Assembly (NCBI RefSeq): GCF_017744955.1
Contig: NZ_JAGIAG010000002.1
Span: 1-64,000 of the forward strand
DNA from: Dokdonella sp.
GTDB taxonomy: Bacteria; Pseudomonadota; Gammaproteobacteria; Xanthomonadales; Rhodanobacteraceae
Direction: 5' to 3'
DNA length: 64,000 bases
In this document: positions 57,282-64,000 of the stretch, piece by piece
Layout: each line of letters opens with the position of its first letter
How positions within the stretch are numbered: the first letter of the stretch is position 1
Position numbers and translations under genes: made by a program
The notes under the pieces: generated by a model
Told to the model about the DNA's origin: nothing
Databases searched by the model: none
The model's input: the letters and a program-made list of their open reading frames with translations, nothing else

Positions 57282-57695
57282 GAATCTCGCCGGACCGAGC
57301 GGACCGCTCGTGTCCGAACCTCCGGACGATGCGGAGATCGCCGGGCTCGTCCGCTCGGGACGACTCCGCTTGGCCGATGCGCGCAACCCGTCGCTTTCGC
57401 TCGACAGCCGTTTCGATCTCGCCTACAACGCTGCGCACGCGCTGAGCCTGGCGGCGCTGCGTTCGCGAGGCTATCGCGCCCGCCATCGCTACATCGTATT
57501 CCAGGCGTTGCCGCATACGCTGGGCCTCGGTCCCGGCGTCTGGCGGTGCTCGCCAAGGCGCACGATCTGCGCAACCTGGCCGAATACGAGGGCCACGTCG
57601 ACGTCGACGAGCGGCTGGTGCGTGACCTGATTTCTGCATGCGAAGCCGTCGCCGGTGCGTTCACCGACGATCGCTCAGAATCCCTTCGGAGATAG
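57265..57695 (+). pseudogene. HEPN-domain protein, frameshifted
   Basis: The frame from ATG 57265 gives a helical protein up to IVFQALPHTLGLGPGVWR (57543), then turns into a Ser/Thr-rich tail and stops at 57630. One base is missing near 57545: from GTG 57546 the other frame continues as VLAKAHDLRNLAEYEGHVDV and ends naturally at TAG 57693-57695, 6 bases before prpF. Restored, the product would be 143 residues, with the helical HEPN pattern and H-x2-RN-x3-Y block. The canonical R-x4-6-H motif is not obvious. Either the gene is inactivated or the base is a sequencing error. Confidence 0.75.
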
Positions 57696-57701
57696 ACGAT
57701 C

Positions 57702-58895
57702 ATGCCAGCACCGCAAATCCGCATTCCCGCCACCTACTTGCGCGGCGGCACGTCGAAAGGCGTGTTCTTCCGGCTCGACGACTTGCCTGAAGCCGCGCGC
57801 ACGCCGGGTGCGGCGCGCGACGCGCTGCTGCTCCGCGTGATCGGTTCGCCCGATCCGTACGGCAAGCAGATCGACGGCATGGGCGGCGCGACGTCGAGCA
57901 CCAGCAAGGCGGTGATCGTGTCGAAGAGCTCGCGGCCCGATCACGACGTCGACTATCTGTTCGGCCAGGTCTCGATCGACCAGCCGTTCGTCGACTGGTC
58001 CGGCAATTGCGGCAACCTGTCGGCGGCGGTGGGTCCGTTCGCGATCGCGAACGGACTGGTCGACGCCGCCCGCGTTCCGCGCGACGGCGTCTGCGTGGTG
58101 CGCATCTGGCAGGCGAACATCGGCAAGACCATCGTCGCGCACGTGCCGGTCACCGGCGGCGAGGTGCAGGAAACCGGCGATTTCGAACTCGACGGGGTGA
58201 CGTTCCCGGCCGCCGCGATCGAGCTCGAATTCCTGGATCCGGCGGACGAGGGCGAGGACGGCGGAGCGATGTTCCCGACCGGCAACCTCGTCGACGATCT
58301 CGACGTGCCCGGCGTCGGCACGCTGAAGGCGACGCTGATCAACGCCGGCATTCCGACGATCTTCCTCGATGCGACGGCCGTCGGCTACACCGGCACCGAG
58401 CTGCAGGAAGCGATCAACGGCGATGCGCAGGCACTGGCGAAGTTCGAGGCGATCCGCGCGCACGGCGCGCTGAAGATGGGCCTGATCAAGGATCTGGCCG
58501 AGGCCGCGTCGCGCCAGCACACGCCGAAGGTCGCCTTCGTCGCGCCGCCGCGCGACTACGTGTCCTCGAGCGGCAAGGCGATCGCTGCCGGCGACGTCGA
58601 CCTCAACGTGCGCGCCTTGTCGATGGGCAAGCTGCACCACGCGATGATGGGCACCGCCGCGGTCGCGATCGGCACCGCGGCGGCGATTCCCGGCACCTTG
58701 GTCAACCTCGCCGCCGGCGGCGGCGAACGCGAGGCGGTGCGCTTCGGCCATCCGTCCGGCACCTTGCGCGTCGGTGCGCAGGCGCGCCAGGTCGACGGCG
58801 TGTGGAGCGTGACGAAGGCGATCATGAGCCGCAGCGCGCGCGTACTGATGGAAGGCGCGGTGCGGATTCCGGCCGAGGCGCTCGCGTCGCGTTGA
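57702..58895 (+). CDS. prpF: 2-methylaconitate isomerase, AcnD accessory protein
   Basis: 397 residues, start MPAPQIRIPATYLRGGTSK, the PrpF signature. PrpF isomerises the trans product of AcnD to cis-2-methylaconitate. Diaminopimelate-epimerase-like fold; motifs DGMGGATSSTSKAVIVSKSS, FVDWSGNCGNLSAAVGPFAI (Cys in the active site) and FGHPSGTLRVGA are present. Last gene of the acnD-prpF part of the methylcitrate system. Confidence 0.95.
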   Translation: MPAPQIRIPATYLRGGTSKGVFFRLDDLPEAARTPGAARDALLLRVIGSPDPYGKQIDGMGGATSSTSKAVIVSKSSRPDHDVDYLFGQVSIDQPFVDWSGNCGNLSAAVGPFAIANGLVDAARVPRDGVCVVRIWQANIGKTIVAHVPVTGGEVQETGDFELDGVTFPAAAIELEFLDPADEGEDGGAMFPTGNLVDDLDVPGVGTLKATLINAGIPTIFLDATAVGYTGTELQEAINGDAQALAKFEAIRAHGALKMGLIKDLAEAASRQHTPKVAFVAPPRDYVSSSGKAIAAGDVDLNVRALSMGKLHHAMMGTAAVAIGTAAAIPGTLVNLAAGGGEREAVRFGHPSGTLRVGAQARQVDGVWSVTKAIMSRSARVLMEGAVRIPAEALASR

Positions 58896-58918
58896 CGCGG
58901 CGCCCTGCGCCGGCTCGC

Positions 58919-59443
58919 TCAGTCGGGCAGGCGCTGCGGCGCCGATCCGCCGAGCCGGCCGACCAGCGCCTGGAGATAGCTGTCGATCGAGCTGTGGTGG
59001 CCGAACACGTAGCGCGACAGCAGGCGGAACAGCGGCGAGGTCACCTCGCCGTCCTCGGTGATCGTCACCAGGCTGCCGGCGCCGTCCGCGCGGATGTCCC
59101 AGGTCCAGCTGCCGCCGTAGCCGAGATCGGTATCGGCGATGCGCGTGACGAAACGATGGGGCGCTTCGGCCGCCTCGATGCGGTAGGTGATCGCGCCGTG
59201 CTTGCCGTTCTCGCGGAATCCCGGCAGGCCGCCGCCGGCGTCGAGCAGCTCGACCGATTTCACGTCCTTGCGCCAAGCCGGCGTGTTGCCGACGTCGGTG
59301 ATCAGTGCGTACACCGCGTCCGGCGCGGCGCCGACGCGCGCCTGCATGCGCGCGCGATGCTGCGCCGGTAGGCGCGAGCCGAGGAACCATGCGCCGGCGA
59401 CGAGTCCGGCGAGCGCGACGGCGAGAACGAGCAGAATCTTCAT
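58919..59443 (-). CDS. SRPBCC/polyketide-cyclase-like membrane-anchored protein
   Basis: 174 residues. N-terminal membrane helix (ILLVLAVALAGLVAGAWFLG, residues ~3-22), then a START/SRPBCC domain: VGAAPDAVYALITDVGNTPA, WRKDVKSVELLD, GAITYRIEAAEAPHRF, GGSWTWDIRADGAGSLVTIT and a long C-terminal helix HHSSIDSYLQALVGRLGG. These bind hydrophobic ligands. Its start overlaps the marR stop by four bases, so both come from one transcript. Confidence 0.88.
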   Translation of the reverse strand: MKILLVLAVALAGLVAGAWFLGSRLPAQHRARMQARVGAAPDAVYALITDVGNTPAWRKDVKSVELLDAGGGLPGFRENGKHGAITYRIEAAEAPHRFVTRIADTDLGYGGSWTWDIRADGAGSLVTITEDGEVTSPLFRLLSRYVFGHHSSIDSYLQALVGRLGGSAPQRLPD

Positions 59444-59886
59444 GGCGTTTCCTTGGCGAGTTCACGGGCGGCACGCGCGAGGAGGGCCAGTCCCTCCAGC
59501 GCGTGTTCGCGTTCGGTGGGAGCGAGACGGGCGAGCAGGGCGGCCGCGCGCTGCGGATCGAGCACCGAGCTTTCGGCCATCGCGATCTCGCCGCGCGCGC
59601 TCAGGCGCAGCCGGTGCACGCGGCGGTCGTGCGCGTCGGTTTCGCGTTCGACGTAGCCGAGCTTCTCCAGCCGCGTCAGCGCGGCCGACAGCGTCGACGG
59701 TCGAATCTGCATGTGCTGGGCGAGTTCGGCGGCATGGATGCCGCGGTCGCGATCGAGGTGCGAGAGCAGTGACGCGTCGCGCGCGCTCAACGCATGCGCG
59801 TTGCTGCGCGCGCGCACGTGCTCGACGTGGCAGGCGAGGTAGATCTGCGGGTAGCAGCGCAGCAGTGCGAGTACGGCGTCGTTCAT
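59440..59886 (-). CDS. MarR-family transcriptional regulator
   Basis: 148 residues, start MNDAVLALLRCYPQIYLAC. The winged helix is ASLLSHLDRDRGIHAAELAQ, MQIRPSTLSAALTRLEKLG and the wing VERETDAHDRRVHRLRLSAR. Two Cys lie in the N-terminal helix. The predicted promoter (TTGACG, 16 bp, TAGAAT) puts the transcription start about 3 nt before the ATG, so translation may be leaderless. An inverted repeat covers the -35 box and is the expected autoregulatory operator. Confidence 0.93.
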   Translation of the reverse strand: MNDAVLALLRCYPQIYLACHVEHVRARSNAHALSARDASLLSHLDRDRGIHAAELAQHMQIRPSTLSAALTRLEKLGYVERETDAHDRRVHRLRLSARGEIAMAESSVLDPQRAAALLARLAPTEREHALEGLALLARAARELAKETP

Positions 59887-59895
59887 GGCGCCGCG

Positions 59896-59937
59896 ATTCT
59901 AGGGTTGGCCGATCGTTCGTCAAATCGAACGATCGGC
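59896..59937 (-). promoter_or_regulatory. marR promoter with overlapping inverted repeat
   Basis: On the - strand: -35 TTGACG (complement of 59918-59923), 16-base spacer, -10 TAGAAT (complement of 59896-59901). The inverted repeat GCCGATCGTTCG (59908-59919) / CGAACGATCGGC (59926-59937), 12-bp arms with a 6-base centre, covers the -35 box. It could also form a hairpin behind the oxidoreductase gene that ends at 59978. Confidence 0.75.
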
Positions 59938-59977
59938 ACCGCCGCGACGGAGCTTCGGAGGTTTCGAGGCGCCTCGA

Positions 59978-60997
59978 TCAGGACCAGCCGCTCAGTGCGA
60001 GCTTGCCGATGGTCCGGCCGGATTCGAGCTGCGCGTGCGCCGCGCGCAGGTTCGCCGCGTCGATCGGCGACAGCGTCTCGGTCAGGGTCGTACGCAACTC
60101 GCCGGCGTCGACGAGGTCGGCGACGCGGTCGAGGATTTCGCCCTGGCGCTGCATGTCCGGCGTGCCGAAGCGTGACCGCGCGAACATCATCTCCCAATGG
60201 ATGCCGATGCACTTGGCCTTGTACGGGTCGCCGATCTTCAACGCGCCGCGCGGTTCGACGATCAGGCCGACGTGGCCTTGCGGCGCGAGCAGTTCGCCGA
60301 GTTCGTCCCAGTAGCGATCGGTGTCGGCGAGGTTGAGCGCGACGTCGACGGCGGCGAAACCGAGCGCTTCGAGCTGCGGCCGCAGCGGCTGGCGATGATC
60401 GACGACGTGCTCTGCGCCCATCGCGCGGCACCACTCGATCGTCTCCGCTCGCGAGGCCGTCGCGATCGCGACGAGTCCGGCACGGCGCGCGAGCTGCAGC
60501 GCGATCGAGCCGACGCCGCCGGCGCCGGCGACGACCAGCAGCGACGTACCGCGGTCGCCGCCGTCGGGGTCGAGGCCGATGCGCTCGAACAGAAGCTCCC
60601 ACGCCGTCAGCGTGGTCAGCGGCAGCGCCGCGGCTTGCGCGACATCGAGGCTGGATGGCTTGCGCCCGACGACGCGTTCGTCGACCGCCTGGAATTGCGC
60701 GTTGCTGCCCGCGCGGGTGACGTCGCCGGCGTACCAGACCGCATCGCCGGGCTTGAAGCGCGTGACCTCGCGGCCGACCGCCTCGACGATGCCCGCGGCG
60801 TCGTAGCCGAGCACTTTCGGCTGCGCCTCGGCCTGCGGCTTCGGCGCGCGCACCTTGGTGTCGACCGGGTTGACCGAGATCGCCTCGACGCGCACGAGCA
60901 GGTCGCGCGGGCCGGGCTCGGGCTTCGGCAGCTCGACGTCGAGCAGCGATTGCGGATCGGAAATCGGCAGGTAGCGGGTCAGTCCAACGGCTTTCAT
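59978..60997 (-). CDS. MDR-family NAD(P)H oxidoreductase (zinc-free ADH type)
   Basis: 339 residues from ATG 60997 (MKAVGLTRYLPISDPQSLL), SD GGAGA; an ATG at 61018 has no SD. GroES-like N-domain (VEAISVNPVDTKVRAP, LGYDAAGIVEAVG) and Rossmann domain with VVAGAGGVGSIALQLARRAG. The zinc-ligand cysteines of alcohol dehydrogenases are missing, which points to quinone-oxidoreductase-like enzymes. An aldo/keto reductase and an MFS transporter are upstream on the same strand. Confidence 0.92.
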   Translation of the reverse strand: MKAVGLTRYLPISDPQSLLDVELPKPEPGPRDLLVRVEAISVNPVDTKVRAPKPQAEAQPKVLGYDAAGIVEAVGREVTRFKPGDAVWYAGDVTRAGSNAQFQAVDERVVGRKPSSLDVAQAAALPLTTLTAWELLFERIGLDPDGGDRGTSLLVVAGAGGVGSIALQLARRAGLVAIATASRAETIEWCRAMGAEHVVDHRQPLRPQLEALGFAAVDVALNLADTDRYWDELGELLAPQGHVGLIVEPRGALKIGDPYKAKCIGIHWEMMFARSRFGTPDMQRQGEILDRVADLVDAGELRTTLTETLSPIDAANLRAAHAQLESGRTIGKLALSGWS

Positions 60998-61014
60998 GAG
61001 CGTCTCCGGAAGAA

Positions 61015-62049
61015 TCACACCAGTGGCGGATTGAGGCGTGCGAAGCCGGCCTGGCGCCGGTACGGAAAATACGGATAGGGCGCGACCACGGCGCTGGCCG
61101 CGTCGAGTTCGGCGACGTGCGCCGCGCTCAGCGACCAGCCGGCGGCACCGAGATTGTCACGCAGTTGCTCCTCGTTGCGCGCGCCGAGAATCACGCTGGC
61201 GACGGTCGGCCGCTGCAGCAGCCAGTTGATCGCCACTTGGGCGATCGACTTGCCGGTGTCCTGCGCCACCGCGTCGAGCGCGTCGACGACGCGGTACAAC
61301 CGCTCCTCTTCGACCGGCGGGCCGAACTCGGCGGTGGCGTGCAGGCGGCTGGTCGCCGGCAGCGGTCGGTCGCGCCGGATCTTGCCGGTCAGACGCCCCC
61401 AGCCGAGCGGGCTCCAGACCAGCGCGCCGACCTGCTGGTGCCGGCCGAGCGGCATCAGCTCCCATTCGTAGTCGCGACCGATCAGCGAGTAGTAGACCTG
61501 ATGCGCGACGTAGCGCGGGTAGCCGTACTTCTCGGCGACGGCGAGCGAGCGCATCAGTTCCCAGCCGGCGTAGTTGGAGACGCCGACGTAGCGCAGCTTG
61601 CCGGCGCGCACGAGATCGGCGAGCGTCGCCAGCGTCTCCTCGATCGGCGTGTGCGCGTCGAAGGCGTGCAGTTGCAGCAGGTCGATGTAGTCGGTCTGGA
61701 GTCGCGCCAGTGCGGCGTCGACGGCGCGGATCAGGCGCAGACGCGAAGCGCCGGCCTCGTTCGGTCCTTCGCCCGTAGGCAGCGCGGTCTTGGTCGAGAT
61801 CAGCACGCGGTCGCGGCGGCCGCGCAAGGCTTCGCCGAGCACTTCCTCGGACGCGCCGTCGGAGTACACGTCGGCGGTGTCGAACAGGTTCACGCCGGCG
61901 TCGAGACAGAGGTCGATCAGGCGCCGCGCCTGCGCGACGTCGGTGGTGCCCCAGGCGCCGAACAGCGGGCCGGAGCCGCCGAATGTGCCGGTGCCGAAAC
62001 TCAGCGCCGGCACTTGCAGGCCGGAAGCGCCCAAGTGGCGAAATTCCAT
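61015..62049 (-). CDS. Aldo/keto reductase
   Basis: 344 residues, start MEFRHLGASGLQVPALSFG. AKR motif DTADVYSDGASEEVLGEALR holds the catalytic Asp and Tyr, LISTKTALPTGEG the Lys, and DLLQLHAFDAHTP the His. NADPH site near SVILGARNEEQLRDNLGA. Substrate unknown. The gene ends 17 bases before the chosen start of the MDR oxidoreductase; both are likely co-transcribed with the MFS gene 22 bases upstream. Confidence 0.95.
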   Translation of the reverse strand: MEFRHLGASGLQVPALSFGTGTFGGSGPLFGAWGTTDVAQARRLIDLCLDAGVNLFDTADVYSDGASEEVLGEALRGRRDRVLISTKTALPTGEGPNEAGASRLRLIRAVDAALARLQTDYIDLLQLHAFDAHTPIEETLATLADLVRAGKLRYVGVSNYAGWELMRSLAVAEKYGYPRYVAHQVYYSLIGRDYEWELMPLGRHQQVGALVWSPLGWGRLTGKIRRDRPLPATSRLHATAEFGPPVEEERLYRVVDALDAVAQDTGKSIAQVAINWLLQRPTVASVILGARNEEQLRDNLGAAGWSLSAAHVAELDAASAVVAPYPYFPYRRQAGFARLNPPLV

Positions 62050-62071
62050 GTCGATGTCCTCGTGGTGATTT

Positions 62072-63289
62072 TCAGGGGCATGCGGCAGCGGCGACCGGTG
62101 TTGTCGTCGGCGCGGCGCGCGTATCCAGACGCAGCGCGATCAGCGCGACGGCGAGGCCGGACAGGGTCACCAGCGCCGCGATCCACGGCAGCGACGTCAA
62201 TCCCGGTCCGTGGTCGATCGCGACGCCGCCGAGCCAGGCGCCGAAGGCGTTGCCGAGATTGAAGAAGGCGATGTTGAAGCTCGAAGCGAGGTTCTGCCCG
62301 GCGCCTTCGGCCTTGCGCAGCACGCGCAGTTGCAACGGCGACACGGTGGCGAACGCGGCGACGCCGAGCAGGCCGATGAAGATCGGCATCGCGATCGCGC
62401 TGTGCAGGGCGAAGCGCATCGCGCCGAGCACGACGGCGAGCGCGACCAGCGTGCCGAGCAGCGACTGCGTCGGCCAGCGATCGGCCAGGCGTCCGCCGAG
62501 CAGATTGCCGAGGATCATGCCGCCGCCGAACAGCAGCAGGATCGGCGACACCGCGCTGTCGGAGAAGCCGGTCAGGTCGACCAGCAGCGGCTGCACGTAG
62601 GCGACGACGAGGAACACGCCGGCGAAGCCGAGCATCGTCATCGCCAGGCCCAGCCAGACCTGCGGCCGCGCCACGCCGCGCAGTTCGTCGACGAGCGGCG
62701 CCGGCGCATGCGCTTCGCGGCTGCGCGGTACCAGCAGCGCGATCACCGCCATCGAGACCAGGCCGATCAGCACCATCGCCCAGAACGTCGCACGCCAACC
62801 GAAGTGCAGGCCGAGCCAGGCGCCGGCCGGCATGCCGAGCAAGGTCGCCAGGGTCAGGCCGGAAAACATCACCGAGATCGCCGACGCCTTGCGGTCCTCG
62901 GCGACGAGGCCGGTGGCGACGACGGCGCCGACGCCGAAGAAGGTGCCGTGGGTCAGCGAGGTGATCACGCGCGCGACCATCAAGGTTTCGTAGTTCGGCG
63001 CGAGCGCGCAGATCAGGTTGCCGATCGTGTAGATCGCCATCAGCGCGATCAGCACGACCTTGCGCGGCATCCGCCGCGTCGCGACCGTCAGCATGGGCGC
63101 GCCGGCGAAGACGCCGAACGCGTAGATCGAAACGAGCATGCCGGCGGCGGCGATCGAAACGTGCAGGTCGCCGGCGACCTGCATCAGCAATCCCATGATG
63201 ACGAATTCGGCGCAGCCGATGCCGAACGAGCCGGCGGTGAGCGCGTACAGCGCGAGCGGTGTCCTCGACGAGGGGGCAGCAGTGGTCAT
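62072..63289 (-). CDS. MFS transporter, DHA1-type exporter
   Basis: 405 residues from ATG 63289 (MTTAAPSSRTPLALYALTA). Twelve membrane helices. The features GIGCAEFVIMGLLMQVAGDL in helix 1, PRKVVLIALMAIYTIGNLI and RVITSLTHGTFFGVGAVVA match AraJ/YdhP-like drug or sugar exporters. The in-frame extension to 63373 is not hydrophobic and lacks an SD. It is divergent from a LysR gene and probably under its control. Confidence 0.93.
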   Translation of the reverse strand: MTTAAPSSRTPLALYALTAGSFGIGCAEFVIMGLLMQVAGDLHVSIAAAGMLVSIYAFGVFAGAPMLTVATRRMPRKVVLIALMAIYTIGNLICALAPNYETLMVARVITSLTHGTFFGVGAVVATGLVAEDRKASAISVMFSGLTLATLLGMPAGAWLGLHFGWRATFWAMVLIGLVSMAVIALLVPRSREAHAPAPLVDELRGVARPQVWLGLAMTMLGFAGVFLVVAYVQPLLVDLTGFSDSAVSPILLLFGGGMILGNLLGGRLADRWPTQSLLGTLVALAVVLGAMRFALHSAIAMPIFIGLLGVAAFATVSPLQLRVLRKAEGAGQNLASSFNIAFFNLGNAFGAWLGGVAIDHGPGLTSLPWIAALVTLSGLAVALIALRLDTRAAPTTTPVAAAACP

Positions 63290-63377
63290 GGCTTCGGCGG
63301 ACGGATGAGGAAGGAACGGGAAGGGCGTAGCCTGAGTGCTTGCGGATCGACGAAAAACCGTCAGGATAGGCAATCAG

Positions 63378-63396
63378 TTTCAACGATTCGTTGAAA
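63378..63396. promoter_or_regulatory. 19-bp palindrome in front of the LysR gene
   Basis: TTTCAACGA (63378-63386), central T, TCGTTGAAA (63388-63396), ending 3 bases before the LysR ATG. It fits the T-N11-A type of LysR box. Located in the MFS-lysR divergent region (63290-63399), it could control both genes and repress lysR itself. Confidence 0.7.
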
Positions 63397-63399
63397 ATC

Positions 63400-64000
63400 A
63401 TGGATCGCATCGGCGACATCAGCCTATTTCTGCGCGTGCTCGACCTGGGCTCGATCAGCGCGGCGGCGCGCAGCCTCGACCTCTCGGTCGCGGTCGCCAG
63501 CCAGCGCCTGCGCCGGCTCGAACAGCAGCTCGGCGTGCGCCTGCTGCATCGGACCACGCGCCGGCTGCACGCGACGCCGGAAGGCGCCGCCTTGGCCGAG
63601 CAGGGGCGCACGCTGGTCGAGGATCTGGAAGCGCTGGCGACCGATCTGCGGCAGAGCGGCACGGAGGCATCCGGTACGTTGCGCGTGACGACGTCGGCAT
63701 CGTTCGGCCGGCAGTATCTGTCGCCGCTGCTGCCGGAATTCCTGCGCCGTCATCCGCGCGTGCGCGTCAGCGTCGATCTCGACGATCGCGTGCAGGATCT
63801 GATCAGCGCCGGCTACGACCTTGCGGTGCGCATCGGCGCCCTGGCCGATTCGCGATTGGTCGCGCGCCGCATCGCGGCGAACCGGCGCGTGCTGTGCGCG
63901 GCGCCGGCGTATCTCGATCGTCGCGGCGTGCCGGCGACGCCGGAGGATCTGGCCGCGCATGATTGTCTGATCCTCACCGGCAGCCAGGGGCGCCAGGACC
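63400..64000 (+). CDS. LysR-family transcriptional regulator (partial at window end)
   Basis: The first 200 residues are in the window; the gene continues to the right. The winged HTH is DRIGDISLFLRVLDLGSISA, AARSLDLSVAVASQRLRRLE then LLHRTTRRLHATPEG. The start of the effector domain GTLRVTTSASFGRQYLSPLL, PEFLRRHPRVRVSVDLDDR and DLAVRIGALADSRLVAR follows. It resembles the CrgA/AaeR subgroup that often controls divergent transport or redox genes, here the MFS exporter and reductases. Confidence 0.95.
   Translation, partial: MDRIGDISLFLRVLDLGSISAAARSLDLSVAVASQRLRRLEQQLGVRLLHRTTRRLHATPEGAALAEQGRTLVEDLEALATDLRQSGTEASGTLRVTTSASFGRQYLSPLLPEFLRRHPRVRVSVDLDDRVQDLISAGYDLAVRIGALADSRLVARRIAANRRVLCAAPAYLDRRGVPATPEDLAAHDCLILTGSQGRQD

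Overview
The window comes from a high-GC gammaproteobacterium, most likely of the order Xanthomonadales (Lysobacterales). The reasons are the tuf-S10-spc-alpha order with rpmJ missing between secY and rpsM, RpoA and L30 sequences of the xanthomonad type, a class II DAHP synthase, an S46 dipeptidyl-peptidase, the acnD/prpF form of the methylcitrate cycle, and a secreted protein ending in a GFD-type tail. No tRNA, rRNA, CRISPR array, transposase or prophage gene was seen, so this is mostly core chromosome. The genus cannot be fixed from the sequence alone.

Layout. 1-14650: the end of tuf with its terminator, then a promoter and a ~300-nt structured leader, then the S10, spc and alpha ribosomal protein operons (27 genes, including secY and rpoA) on the + strand, closed by a strong intrinsic terminator after rplQ. 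14775-21375: single-copy housekeeping genes (dsbB, class II aroG-type DAHP synthase, DUF4241 lipoprotein, typA/bipA, cyclophilin) and a secreted protein. 21771-23754: an RsbT-like switch kinase, a histidine kinase with an RsbU_N-like N-terminus and a NarL-type response regulator in overlapping reading frames. 23949-35781: glsB-like membrane protein, tetR/aldehyde dehydrogenase divergent pair with a palindromic operator, aminotransferase plus thioredoxin-fold lipoprotein, mdh, S46 peptidase, and a LolA-like protein translationally coupled to a 1068-residue BNR/sortilin-like protein.

36024-39732: a tetR-HlyD-ABC-permease efflux operon on the - strand. 39871-58895: propionate use by the methylcitrate cycle, broken up by other genes: prpE, hxlR/GST, prpB, a small membrane protein, prpC, then on the - strand GST, VanX-type dipeptidase, a BNR protein, a CadC-like regulator and fadH, then acnD and prpF. 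Between acnD and prpF sits a two-gene module: a winged-helix/MNT nucleotidyltransferase preceded by a twin palindrome, and a HEPN-type partner that carries a frameshift. 58919-64000: SRPBCC protein with a MarR regulator, zinc-less MDR oxidoreductase, aldo/keto reductase, MFS exporter and a divergent LysR regulator cut by the window end.

The most unusual points are the orphan RsbT-histidine kinase-NarL module, the MNT/HEPN module with its twin operator and broken partner gene, the probably leaderless marR, and several intergenic hairpins within the ribosomal operons.
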